NCBI RefSeq assembly: GCF_030540875.1
Contig: NZ_JAUOEM010000002.1
Span: 650,926-714,925 of the forward strand
Reading direction: 5' to 3'
From: Flavivirga amylovorans
GTDB taxonomy: Bacteria > Bacteroidota > Bacteroidia > Flavobacteriales > Flavobacteriaceae
DNA: 64,000 nt
The notes under the pieces: model-generated
What the model was told of the DNA's origin: nothing
Seen by the model: only the letters and a program-made list of their open reading frames with translations
Database searches by the model: none
Position numbers and translations under genes: made by a program
Shown here: positions 55,401 through 63,502 of the stretch, one piece after another
How the letters are laid out: every line of letters starts with the position of its first letter
Position numbering within the stretch: the first letter of the stretch is position 1

Positions 55401-55845
55401 TTCTGGAAATGATGTTGCCAGAAAGCTATTAATATTGGCCAGAGAACTAGATTTGCAAAATGAATTTGAAGATGTGGCCGTTCAGAATTTAATTCCAGAA
55501 GCCTATCAAAATATTTCTGTTCAGGAATTTTTAAAACAGTTGGATGTTTTAGATGAAGAATTTCAAAAAATAAAAGATGAACAGAAAGAAGGGCATGTAT
55601 TAAGATATGTGGGTGATTTATTTGGCGATTTATCTCAAGATAAAGGGAATTTGGAAGTAAAATTAGTATCTATTCCAGAGGATAGTACACTGGGGCATGT
55701 AAAAGGATCGGATGCTATTTTTGAAATTTTTACAGAATCTTATGGTGAACAACCCATTGTTATTCAAGGTGCAGGAGCAGGTGCAGAAGTAACAGCCAGA
55801 GGTGTTTTTGGGGATATTTTGAGATTATCTAAACATATAAATTAA
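52420..55845 (+). CDS. metX-thrA: Triple fusion: homoserine O-acetyltransferase + aspartate kinase + homoserine dehydrogenase
   Basis: 1141 residues in one frame. Residues 1-336 are an alpha/beta hydrolase of the MetX type (NHALTGNSNV, nucleophile Ser126 in GGSLGGG, Asp275/277, His310 in GHDAF). Residues 337-1141 match the E. coli ThrA layout: aspartate kinase (KFGGKS at 341-346), ACT region about 650-770, homoserine dehydrogenase from about 785 (IFGHGLVGGAL). An ATG at 53428 at the kinase border could allow separate initiation. Together the protein covers aspartate phosphorylation and the later homoserine formation and acetylation. Confidence 0.93.
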   Translation: MKDVLSHTIIPNYTTESGVLVSEIKLSYQLFGKSLGTAPVVLVNHALTGNSNVAGDDGWWKDLIGNDKVIDTNLYTVLAFNIPGNGFDGFVIDNYKDFIARDIAKLFLIGLKELKIERLFAIIGGSLGGGIAWEMAVIKPDVTEHFIPVATDWKSTDWLIANCQIQEQFLLNSKSPVHDARMHAMLCYRTPESFKERFHRSKNEDLEIFNVESWLLHHGKKLQERFQLSAYKLMNQLLRTIDVTKNRADDFNTESSSAEVVLERIDANIHIVGVDSDLFFTAEENRQTHKQLALTHPNVTYNEIHSVHGHDAFLMEYEQLEKIIEGIFVPDSKKRKMKVLKFGGKSLANGDGLDKVLSIIENKVNNGERISVVVSARGQATDELENILNKALKGVPFQDELDAFKAYQKEPLKTIDFSEQFSILDKLFEGVSLLRDCSQKTKDEILAQGELLSIKLLSELLNQRGIKAKATDSRQLIKTDDAFGNAQPISQLTKDNVRHYFKQNNGDTVNIVTGFIASNAKNETTTLGRNGSNYTAALLANYLDAEELQNYTHVNGIYTANPDLVADAQKIRELSFSEANELANFGTNVLHAKTIIPLVEKNINLRILNTFNSDDEGTLITAKPSSKEVTSLSVLDNVALLNLEGRGLLGKIGVDARIFKALSIHDISVSIISQGSSERGIGLIINAEQATQAVIALEREFENDFYAQDVNKIEIVDDVSVISIIGIELSSFHKPFNALIKNQITPLLFNNTVTGRNVSLVVKKDQLHKAMNVIHGEVFGISKKINIAIFGHGLVGGALINQILKSKNDIEKRKGINLNVFAIANSRKLLLNKNGVENNWQEAIQSTSQESSIQDIITFAKTHHLENLIAVDNTASSNFHANYIPLVEAGFDLVSSNKIANTISHAFYTELRSQLNEHNKQYLYETTVGAGLPLIDTIKLLHESGENITRIRGVFSGTLSYLFNNFSVEDKPFSVIVQETIDKGFTEPDPREDFSGNDVARKLLILARELDLQNEFEDVAVQNLIPEAYQNISVQEFLKQLDVLDEEFQKIKDEQKEGHVLRYVGDLFGDLSQDKGNLEVKLVSIPEDSTLGHVKGSDAIFEIFTESYGEQPIVIQGAGAGAEVTARGVFGDILRLSKHIN

Positions 55846-55853
55846 ATAATCTT

Positions 55854-55884
55854 GTCATTCCGAACGAAGCATGAGGAGGAATCT
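55854..55884. repeat. Interspersed palindromic repeat, family A (extended)
   Basis: TCATTCCGAACGAAGCATGA followed by GGAGGAATCTC, between the fusion gene and the next methionine gene. Confidence 0.55.
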
Positions 55885-56003
55885 CATCATTATAGGATTT
55901 CTTGTCGTTCATTCTTCACGCTTTCGAAATGACAACTGGTCAGTAAATAGATTGTTAGTGTAAAAAACTGAATAGGTTTTATACTGAGTTAAAGAAAAAT
56001 AAA

Positions 56004-57179
56004 ATGAGCAAAGAAAAAAAACAATTTGAAACAGAAGCCATTCGTACGCAATTAGAACGTACCGAATTTTTGGAACATACAAGTCCACTATATTTAACAT
56101 CAAGTTTTGTATTTGAAGATGCCGAAGATATGCGTGCTTCTTTTACAGAAGAAAAGGAACGTAATATATACAGCCGTTTTACAAATCCTAATACATCTGA
56201 GTTTGTAGATAAAGTTTGTAAAATGGAAGGTGCTGAAAGTGGTTATGCCTTTGCAACTGGAATGGCTGCCATATTTTCAACCTTTGCAGCGTTGTTGGAT
56301 AGTGGTGATCATATTGTATCAGCTCGCTCTGTTTTTGGTTCTACACATACACTATTTACAAAATATTTACCTAAGTGGAATATTGAAACGACTTATTTCG
56401 ACATCAATAAACCAGAGACTATTGAAAGCTGTATCACATCAAAAACAAAGATTCTATATGCTGAGTCACCGACAAACCCAGCGATCGATATTATTGATTT
56501 AGAATTGTTAGGTAACATTGCTAAAAAACACAATCTAATTTTAATTATAGATAACTGTTTTGCGACTCCTTATATTCAGCAGCCTATAAAATATGGTGCG
56601 CATTTGGTAGTGCATTCGGCGACAAAACTTATGGATGGTCAAGGACGTGTTTTAGGAGGCGTTACAGTAGGTGATGCCGATTTAGTTAGAGAGATTTATT
56701 TGTTTGCTAGAAACACTGGGCCAGCCTTGTCTCCATTTAATGCATGGACTTTGTCTAAAAGCCTTGAAACGCTTCCTGTAAGAGTCGATAAGCATTGTGA
56801 AAACGCCTTAAAAGTGGCTGAGTTTTTAGAAAATCATCCAAAAGTAAATTGGGTGAAATATCCATTTTTAAAATCACACCCGCAATACGAAGTAGCCAAA
56901 AAACAAATGAAACTAGGAGGCAATATTGTTGCTTTTGAAGTTAAAAGTGGTATTGAAGGAGGTCGTAAGTTTTTAAATGCTATAAAAATGTGTTCATTAT
57001 CTGCGAATTTAGGAGATACAAGGACTATTGTAACACATCCAGCATCTACAACACATAGTAAACTATCAGAAGCAGATAGGCTAGAAGTAAGTATTACTGA
57101 TGGTTTGGTAAGAGTATCAGTTGGCTTAGAACATGTGGATGATATTATACAAGATCTAGAGCAGGCGTTGCAAGAATAA
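56004..57179 (+). CDS. metZ: Cystathionine gamma-synthase / O-succinylhomoserine sulfhydrylase-like PLP enzyme
   Basis: 391 residues of the Cys/Met-metabolism PLP family. Features are YSRFTNPNTSEFVDKVCKME, the substrate region RSVFGSTHTLF, and the PLP Lys in VVHSATKLMDGQGRVLGG. It is closer to MetZ/MetB than to the MetY gene in the same operon. It may use acylated homoserine with sulfide or cysteine, and the exact donor is not clear. It is the last gene of the SAM-regulated operon, ahead of a strong hairpin. Confidence 0.85.
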   Translation: MSKEKKQFETEAIRTQLERTEFLEHTSPLYLTSSFVFEDAEDMRASFTEEKERNIYSRFTNPNTSEFVDKVCKMEGAESGYAFATGMAAIFSTFAALLDSGDHIVSARSVFGSTHTLFTKYLPKWNIETTYFDINKPETIESCITSKTKILYAESPTNPAIDIIDLELLGNIAKKHNLILIIDNCFATPYIQQPIKYGAHLVVHSATKLMDGQGRVLGGVTVGDADLVREIYLFARNTGPALSPFNAWTLSKSLETLPVRVDKHCENALKVAEFLENHPKVNWVKYPFLKSHPQYEVAKKQMKLGGNIVAFEVKSGIEGGRKFLNAIKMCSLSANLGDTRTIVTHPASTTHSKLSEADRLEVSITDGLVRVSVGLEHVDDIIQDLEQALQE

Positions 57180-57180
57180 A

Positions 57181-57225
57181 ATATTTTGATATTTCAACTT
57201 TAGAAGCGTTGAAATATCAAAATAT
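57181..57225 (+). terminator. Hairpin with 18-bp perfect stem after metZ
   Basis: ATATTTTGATATTTCAAC (57181-57198) and its exact inverse (57208-57225), with a 9-nt loop. It lies between convergent genes and is likely a terminator, although no long T run follows. Confidence 0.7.
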
Positions 57226-57259
57226 TAAATAAGCTTTTAGAGATAAAAAGAAGAATGTT

Positions 57260-57778
57260 CTAATTAGTTACCTTATTATAAGTAAAGGTAATTTTACTAC
57301 TAATACGATTTCCTTTTACATCAGTAATATTGAAGTTATCTTCTATTAAGAATGAATTACCATCCGTATTAATCTCAATAGTAATTTCTCGCGTACTACA
57401 AAAACTTACCAAGGTTAATAAGGTATTATTTGTTAATTTCCAGGTGCCAGTAGATGTCTGTTTGTTACTACAATTTGAAGCCGTTACTCCCTGTTCAAAT
57501 GTGTAGCTTCTATCATTATTGAAATTATAGAAGGCATCTTTTTCACATGCTCCGTATTGTTCAAATAAATTGGTACTTGGGTTATCTTCGCTGTCATCTG
57601 TTAAATCTATTTCCTTATCTGAAACAATTTCAGCTAAAACCCACTTGTGGGCAAATGCAGTTTCATTATTACTTAGTTCTCCAGTTAGGTCTTGAGCGCA
57701 ATTTGAATCGTCATCATTACAACCAACAATTAAAAGTGCAATTGCCATAAGAATAGGTACTAGGGCATTAGTTTTCAT
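57260..57778 (-). CDS. Lipocalin-like lipoprotein
   Basis: 172 residues with a lipoprotein signal (ALLIVGCNDDD). The mature part has the pattern KWVLAEI...YNFNNDRSYTFEQG...GTWKLTNNTLLTL seen in lipocalin-like (DUF4923/lipocalin_4-type) lipoproteins of Bacteroidota. It probably sits in the outer membrane; the ligand and role are unknown. Single gene after the methionine operon, in convergent orientation. Confidence 0.75.
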   Translation of the reverse strand: MKTNALVPILMAIALLIVGCNDDDSNCAQDLTGELSNNETAFAHKWVLAEIVSDKEIDLTDDSEDNPSTNLFEQYGACEKDAFYNFNNDRSYTFEQGVTASNCSNKQTSTGTWKLTNNTLLTLVSFCSTREITIEINTDGNSFLIEDNFNITDVKGNRISSKITFTYNKVTN

Positions 57779-57860
57779 ATTTAATAAACTTTAACATTAT
57801 AGTATAATAGATGCAAAGCATAGGAAATAGTTGCGTGACATGTTAGATTATTTTGAAATA

Positions 57861-58060
57861 ATTTTTATATAATGTCTTTAAGGTAATGGTTTTTACCATC
57901 AAAGAATATACCTTTTAAAGCTTCCATAGCTTCCTAATCTGCCATGCCTAGACGTCTGTATTTAAGACTGTTTCTTTGTTACGTTTTTCAGCTCTAACTC
58001 AAAATTTGCGTGGATCATCACCTTGGAACGTCACATCATCTTTTTGAGATTGATATAAGA
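57861..58060 (-). pseudogene. Decayed, unidentified coding remnant
   Basis: On the minus strand, broken frames read DDVTFQGDDPRKF(stop)VRAEKRNKETVLNTDV, then after a shift MAD(stop)EAMEALKGIFFDGK, NHYLKDI and a stop. The residues look protein-like, but several stops and a frameshift intervene. I do not recognise the family. Confidence 0.4.
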
Positions 58061-58084
58061 ATTATCATATAAAAAGTTCTATCA

Positions 58085-58170
58085 TTGTAAACCAATAATA
58101 GGACTAAATTATAGTTGTAAATCTATTTTAGGATTAAGTATAAATTTGTAAACTTTTTTTAGGAAGAGAT
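58085..58170. repeat. Three imperfect tandem repeats of about 30 bp
   Basis: Units begin with TTGTAAA at 58085, 58115 and 58146 and share a TAGGA core (ATAATAGGACTAAA, ATTTTAGGATTAAG, TTTTTTAGGAAG). Spacing of 30-31 bp suggests tandem binding sites or a remnant. It is too imperfect for a CRISPR. Confidence 0.45.
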
Positions 58171-58221
58171 TCACGGATTTAAGTTACAAGTCCGCGCTAT
58201 CGGGGTTATTTTATTTCTTAC

Positions 58222-58255
58222 TCTCACCTCCACTAAACACAGTTTAGCGGGAGCG
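58222..58255. repeat. REP-like palindrome
   Basis: On the minus strand CCCCGCTCCCGCTAAACTGT then GTTTAGTGG; CCGCTAAAC/GTTTAGTGG form a hairpin. The CCCCGCTCC lead matches the REP copies flanking the RAYT gene at 26135 and 26835. It lies directly after the stop of the lipoprotein at 58260. Confidence 0.5.
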
Positions 58256-58259
58256 GGGG

Positions 58260-58658
58260 TCAATTTTTACAAAAACTTCCTTTTTTAAGGCTTAAATCTT
58301 TAAAGTTCTTCACGTAAGATTGATAGGAGATACAGCCATCTCCAATAATATCTAAAAGCTCAATTACAACACCTCCATCTTTATTAACCATTTTCATTTC
58401 ATCAGTTAGCTCCATTTTATCCTCATCAAATTTCTGAATAAAACTACATTCGCTAATCCATTCAATAGAATAATAAATTTTATTCCCCAATTGGTCTGTC
58501 TCAATTTGAGTATTTTCAGTCCTTTCATATTTTGAATAAACTTCAGTGTCCAATTTTATAATAAAATTACCTTTCTGAAAATCTTGACATGTAGATTTTT
58601 GATTACACCCAAATAAACTTGACAAAAGTATTGACATGAAAAAGAATCTTAAAACCAT
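58260..58658 (-). CDS. Hypothetical lipoprotein downstream of the RHS gene
   Basis: 132 residues with a lipoprotein signal (MSILLSSLFGCNQK; an ATG seven codons later than the one used is also possible). The mature part has four cysteines (CQDF, CSFI, CISY, FCKN) and no recognised domain. Its start overlaps the end of the small membrane protein by 10 bp, so it is in the RHS operon. It might take part in immunity or delivery, or be an unrelated passenger. Confidence 0.65.
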   Translation of the reverse strand: MVLRFFFMSILLSSLFGCNQKSTCQDFQKGNFIIKLDTEVYSKYERTENTQIETDQLGNKIYYSIEWISECSFIQKFDEDKMELTDEMKMVNKDGGVVIELLDIIGDGCISYQSYVKNFKDLSLKKGSFCKN

Positions 58659-59044
58659 TTAATATTATTTTTAATAGAATACAACATTAATATCACAATA
58701 ATTGTAGAACTTATTATATATGCAAAATAAATAAATTTATATGTATTTCTATTATTTCTAATAGCAGTATTATAATCATTTTCTATTTTTTTTAGATTAG
58801 CTGATTTAAAATAAAAATAGTTTACAGCTAAAAGTAGAGTAATAATTATAAAACCCAAAATAGGCGTCTTATCAAATAAAAGGTCTCTTTTATTGGTCAA
58901 ATGAAAGAAAAAGAGTCCCTGTAAAAAAATTAAATTTAATACTTGCAATCCTACTATTGCGCATACAGAGGAAAATAAGGGGTCAATCTCTTTTCCTTTT
59001 TTAAAATAAGAATATAAAAACCAAAAAAAACTCTTATAAATCAT
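58649..59044 (-). CDS. Small membrane protein, candidate immunity protein for the RHS toxin
   Basis: 131 residues from the ATG at 59044, one base after the RHS stop. Longer in-frame starts overlap the RHS gene. About three transmembrane segments (residues 26-50, 60-79, 105-128), with a charged loop between the second and third. Position directly behind an RHS C-terminal domain is the usual place for an immunity gene, and membrane immunity proteins accompany membrane-acting toxins. There is no sequence family match, so the function is by context. Confidence 0.6.
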   Translation of the reverse strand: MIYKSFFWFLYSYFKKGKEIDPLFSSVCAIVGLQVLNLIFLQGLFFFHLTNKRDLLFDKTPILGFIIITLLLAVNYFYFKSANLKKIENDYNTAIRNNRNTYKFIYFAYIISSTIIVILMLYSIKNNIKWF

Positions 59045-59045
59045 T

Positions 59046-62000
59046 TTACCATCTTGAATCATTATGAATAGCATTAAAATACCAACTACTTTCTACTATT
59101 GATTTTCCAATTCCCGTACCCAAAGACCAAGCCGCTACGTTAATATTTTTACTACCTATTCCTGCTGCATCTACTCCTCCAATATAGGATGCTCCCAACC
59201 CTGTCAAAGTACCATTTGCATATTCTCCTGCTGTATTGTATAAACCATATACTCCAAATAACTTACCTGCACTACCTACATATTTGCCATATTTTTGAGA
59301 TAATTTTCCAATATATTTATCTCTACCTCCTGTCGAACCGTTTCCAGTGACAGACCAATCATAGAATTTGTTCACTTTTGTTGAAAACCACCAATTTCCA
59401 GGGTTATATAATAATTTTTGTGCATATCTCCCTGCAAAGAAACCCAGTTTAACACCAGGGAATGAACCTCCATTTTCATACCAACTACGTTCTCTAAAAT
59501 ACTTATATGAATAAAAAAGGCTATTATATGAAGAAGATTTTTCATTCCACGGATTTGAACCATAATTTTCATGCTGATTTCTTATATTATCTACTTGTCT
59601 AGCACTGAATCCATTTGAATTGCCATTACTATCACCAACTATTACTTCTGTATCTAATAATATACTACCATTACTTAGTCTTCCGCCTGAGCCTCTAAAT
59701 TCTTCAGAAATAAAAGTATCTATCTGTGCTATTGAAGCTTCTTCTCCATTATTCATTTCTTCAAATCCTAACATACTTACGAATCTTTCAATATCTTTAG
59801 CATCGTCTGTATACCAATTCCCATCTTTAATTTCCCATAATCCAGTAGGGTCACTAAACAATATTGGATTATTAAAACCAAAACGATAAGGAGTCCAGTT
59901 TTGAGCCATTTCAGCAGCTGGGTCAATTACCATAAACCTTCCGATAGCAGGGTCGTATTGTCTAAATGTCATTTCATTAACATTTAGTCCTAATGCTTCT
60001 TCAAATTCCTGTCCATTATACCTTTCATATTTATGATTGGTTAACGGTACATTATTGTACCCTTTATGTTTTAAACCAAATGGGTAGTAGTTGTTCTCCT
60101 CCAGTATTTCAGAGGTTTCAGCAACTCCATTATTGTTACTATCCTTATAACTTAAGCGTACATTCCCTAAATGGTCCTTATATTGGTATACATAGCTATA
60201 GTTGCTACCATTAACATCCACATACCCTTCCGCATGGTTAAAGAATTTTAAGAGATCGCCCGCACCAGAATCTTTATATACATAATTACCGGCATACTTC
60301 GTTTTTGTCACAGAACTTCCCTCGGTCACTACTTTTTCAAGTTTTGTACCAGAGGCATCGTAAATATAAGAAATCGTACCCAAATTACCATTACCATTTA
60401 TCGAAACACTGGTAGGTAGGTTCAGATGGTTATAAATAATATTGGTAATACCCTTGTTTTTGTCCCATCTCATATTGCCGTTCTTGTCATAATTATAATC
60501 AGCCACTCCAGATACATTATAGTCCTTGAACCCATAGGTGTTTATTGCACTGGCCATATCGCTCACCCTTGAGAGTTGGTTGCTGTCGTCCTTGTACTTA
60601 TAAAAGAGCTTGTCCAACTTTACGTTATCTGTAAAGGTAGCGTTAGGCGCATTTCGTATGAGTTCCTGAATGTTACCATTCTTATCGTAAACCACGTCCT
60701 TTAAACTAAAGAACTGGTTCTCCTCCCCAAGCCATTTACCGGCCTTATAAGTGGCATCCGTAATCCGGTTCAGGGCATCATATCTATACCCGTAGCCTCG
60801 TTTCTTATTATCATTGGCCGTTTTCCAGATAGTCTCACTGATATTGCCGTTGTATAGAGGCTCTGTATCTAACTTAAGATGTCCTCCGCTATAGGTCACC
60901 GTATTATAGTTTATCTTAAATGCGAAAAGATCCTTGCCCAACCAGTCCGTATCATTTATCTGTTTGAGCCACCCCCTGATGTTATATGTATAATCAATAT
61001 TCTGTAGTCTCTTGGGAGCAGTCTTTTTACCTCCCACACCCTTAGAGAGCAACTGCCCCAACTCATCATAAGTATTCTTTACGATAACCTCTTCACCAGC
61101 CACATTGTTGATAATCTGCGATTGTTTGGTTAGACGCCCCATATGGTCATAGATAAAATTATCCTTGGTTTTTACTGTCGTGCCATTTTTGGCATGTTCT
61201 GTTTCAGAGAAGATCACTTGTCCTGTAAAATCATATTTGTTTTCCGTCTTGTCTGTCGTAGCCAGATATTCGTTATGGCTATATATATGGATAGGCCTGG
61301 CCTTTTCATCATAGTAGCTTACCGTTGTAATCCAATCGTTGGTATTAGGGTCATCATCCAATACCTTGACCTTGCTACCTGTAGCCAATCCTTTTATCTT
61401 ATCTGTAGGTGATACACTAAACACATATCCTGGATGGACTCCTCCACCTATATCAAAATCATAGTTGTCGTAATAGTTTACGGTAAGCACCTCCACATTA
61501 GTGGCATCGGTAGTAATCACATTATTGGTATAGTACACATCTCCCAATGTAGCATTGAGCTGCTCTTCTTTGGTCTCATGTACCGTAAAGCTGTCGTTGG
61601 CATCTTTCTGAAGCTGTTTCCTGTTCTTTGGGGAACTGTAAATACCTGTGTAAACGACTCTGCCAAAGACATCGTATTTTGTAAAAAGCCATTTGTCCTG
61701 AACCTTAAGGTTGCCATCTTGGGTAAAGATAGGCCTGTCCAGTTTGTCATAGACGATCTCCTCAGGGTCTTTGCCCGGGATGCGTTTTTTAATGAGCCTA
61801 TTTCTATAATCATAGGTATACTGGTAGCCCAGTCCGTTCAGTTGTTGGTCGATAACGGTCAGGGGATTGGTGGTGGCGTTCATCTGTGGGGGGAGCACGT
61901 AGGTAAGGTTGCCGTAGTCATCGTAGATGTAATAGGTGTCATGGGGCTGTTCATTTACATTGGCATAGGTGCGCTTTAGTACTACCATACCCTGCTTGTC

Positions 62001-63491
62001 CTTAAACTCCTCGGTGGTATGGAGCTTACTAGTGCTCCCATCATGGTTCTCATCTTTTGTAATGGTCTTGTAAAGCTCGCCCTCCGAATAAAATTCGGTA
62101 CTAGTGTTCAATGTAAGAACAGGATCGTAGAAGGTGCCCCCATTGGTGGTTACTGCTGTAAGGGCTACATCGAATTGTCTTACCTCTCCAGTTGTATTAC
62201 TTTGATATTCAAACTCTATTTCATGCCCGTTACCTAGTTTCCAGTCTTCTCCAGGGGCTGCTTGTTTTAAGACTCTATTAAGTGGTGAGGCCTCAAACTG
62301 TTTTTGAGAGTATGGGTTTAATGTGTTCTCATATTTTACAGTGTTATAAAACCCCTCTGTATCTACTAAGGCATCTTGTTGATATTGTCCACAAGCATTT
62401 GTATTAGGTACATAAGGTAAATAGTCCTTGTCTTGCCTACCAAAACCATCATAGTCTATATGAGTAACAATATCCTGTTGACCACCACCAGAGCGCATAC
62501 CTATTGATTGCATGGGTCTTCCTAAACCATCATAGTACGTTATACTTTCTATTTTCTGATCATCTGTAAGAGTAGACAGATCTGTCGTGGCTTCTCTTGG
62601 ATTGATAACATGAATATAATTTTCGTTACTTGGCCCACATGTTGGTTGAGCATGAATTATTACGTCATTTGATGGATTTGAAGTGCATCCAGATGTATTA
62701 TTAGTAACTGTGAAATTATAAGTGGTATTAGCAATTAGACCTGTTATGGTTGTACTTGAACCAGATCCAGAAATATTACCAGGGTTTATCGTCCAACTAC
62801 CAACAGGTAAATCTGTTAATTCCAAACTTGCTGTTGCCACATCAATAGTAGGCTGATTTATGAAATTTATCGTAGGGGTTAAAGGAATTTCAGGTTGGGC
62901 ATTAATGGTTATAGTGGTAGAAGGTGGTGAATTGAATCCTCCTGAGGTAGCCGTTATCGTATAGTTTCCTTCAGGTGCCCAAATATCAGATCCTGAAATA
63001 CTAACATCTGTAGAAGGGCTAGCGGAATAAAAATATGAAGAATTATAATTAGTGATAGAAAAATGCCCTCTATACGAAGAACATGATGGTTGTGTCACAG
63101 AGCTAAGTGTTGGAGCTGCAATATTAACGGGAGTTACATCTACGTCTATCTCCGAAAATAGCCAATTCCCAAATGTATCGTAATACTCAACATATACAAA
63201 ATAAAATACGTTTGGGTTATAATTATCCCATTTAATATCAACATAAGATACATCAGAAACATCACCTTGAATGGAACCGCTACTTTGCCCCCACCAAATC
63301 TCACCATTAAAATCTATTTGATTTAAAGGGTCTGTAAGTGTATAACGCCAAGTTTCCCCCTCATTTACTTCAGTTGGCCCAGAGATGTAAGTATCTTGTC
63401 CTAAATCTTGTCCTATTGCTAAACTACTTGTTAACAAGATTATAAAAAAGATATAACCCCTTATTCCTTTATTTAAAAATTGTAAATACAT
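59046..63491 (-). CDS. RHS repeat protein (DUF6443 type) with variable C-terminal tip
   Basis: 1481 residues with a signal peptide (YIFFIILLTSSLAIGQ). Residues about 30-285 are Ig/PKD-like, followed by the DUF6443 start (ESITYYDGLGRPMQSIGM). YD repeats follow (YDELGQLLSKG, YDALNRITDATY). The RHS core ends HLGNVRLSY...GRFMVIDPAAE...NPILFSDPTG at about residue 1218. The last 262 residues are a separate Gly-rich tip (FGVYGLYNTAGEYANGT; GIGSKNINVAAWSLG) of no known family. Such tips are often toxins. The core DNA looks GC-richer than both ends. Confidence 0.9.
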   Translation of the reverse strand: MYLQFLNKGIRGYIFFIILLTSSLAIGQDLGQDTYISGPTEVNEGETWRYTLTDPLNQIDFNGEIWWGQSSGSIQGDVSDVSYVDIKWDNYNPNVFYFVYVEYYDTFGNWLFSEIDVDVTPVNIAAPTLSSVTQPSCSSYRGHFSITNYNSSYFYSASPSTDVSISGSDIWAPEGNYTITATSGGFNSPPSTTITINAQPEIPLTPTINFINQPTIDVATASLELTDLPVGSWTINPGNISGSGSSTTITGLIANTTYNFTVTNNTSGCTSNPSNDVIIHAQPTCGPSNENYIHVINPREATTDLSTLTDDQKIESITYYDGLGRPMQSIGMRSGGGQQDIVTHIDYDGFGRQDKDYLPYVPNTNACGQYQQDALVDTEGFYNTVKYENTLNPYSQKQFEASPLNRVLKQAAPGEDWKLGNGHEIEFEYQSNTTGEVRQFDVALTAVTTNGGTFYDPVLTLNTSTEFYSEGELYKTITKDENHDGSTSKLHTTEEFKDKQGMVVLKRTYANVNEQPHDTYYIYDDYGNLTYVLPPQMNATTNPLTVIDQQLNGLGYQYTYDYRNRLIKKRIPGKDPEEIVYDKLDRPIFTQDGNLKVQDKWLFTKYDVFGRVVYTGIYSSPKNRKQLQKDANDSFTVHETKEEQLNATLGDVYYTNNVITTDATNVEVLTVNYYDNYDFDIGGGVHPGYVFSVSPTDKIKGLATGSKVKVLDDDPNTNDWITTVSYYDEKARPIHIYSHNEYLATTDKTENKYDFTGQVIFSETEHAKNGTTVKTKDNFIYDHMGRLTKQSQIINNVAGEEVIVKNTYDELGQLLSKGVGGKKTAPKRLQNIDYTYNIRGWLKQINDTDWLGKDLFAFKINYNTVTYSGGHLKLDTEPLYNGNISETIWKTANDNKKRGYGYRYDALNRITDATYKAGKWLGEENQFFSLKDVVYDKNGNIQELIRNAPNATFTDNVKLDKLFYKYKDDSNQLSRVSDMASAINTYGFKDYNVSGVADYNYDKNGNMRWDKNKGITNIIYNHLNLPTSVSINGNGNLGTISYIYDASGTKLEKVVTEGSSVTKTKYAGNYVYKDSGAGDLLKFFNHAEGYVDVNGSNYSYVYQYKDHLGNVRLSYKDSNNNGVAETSEILEENNYYPFGLKHKGYNNVPLTNHKYERYNGQEFEEALGLNVNEMTFRQYDPAIGRFMVIDPAAEMAQNWTPYRFGFNNPILFSDPTGLWEIKDGNWYTDDAKDIERFVSMLGFEEMNNGEEASIAQIDTFISEEFRGSGGRLSNGSILLDTEVIVGDSNGNSNGFSARQVDNIRNQHENYGSNPWNEKSSSYNSLFYSYKYFRERSWYENGGSFPGVKLGFFAGRYAQKLLYNPGNWWFSTKVNKFYDWSVTGNGSTGGRDKYIGKLSQKYGKYVGSAGKLFGVYGLYNTAGEYANGTLTGLGASYIGGVDAAGIGSKNINVAAWSLGTGIGKSIVESSWYFNAIHNDSRW

Positions 63492-63502
63492 ATTCTTAGT
63501 GT

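Noticed and set aside
58085-58170. Possible mini CRISPR array
   Set aside because: Only three units, repeats differ strongly, no distinct spacers and no cas genes nearby.
61434-61979. Plus-strand open frame of 181 codons
   Set aside because: It is the complement of the RHS core, which has strong family motifs in the minus frame; the plus translation is low-complexity Val/Ile/Gly with no domain.
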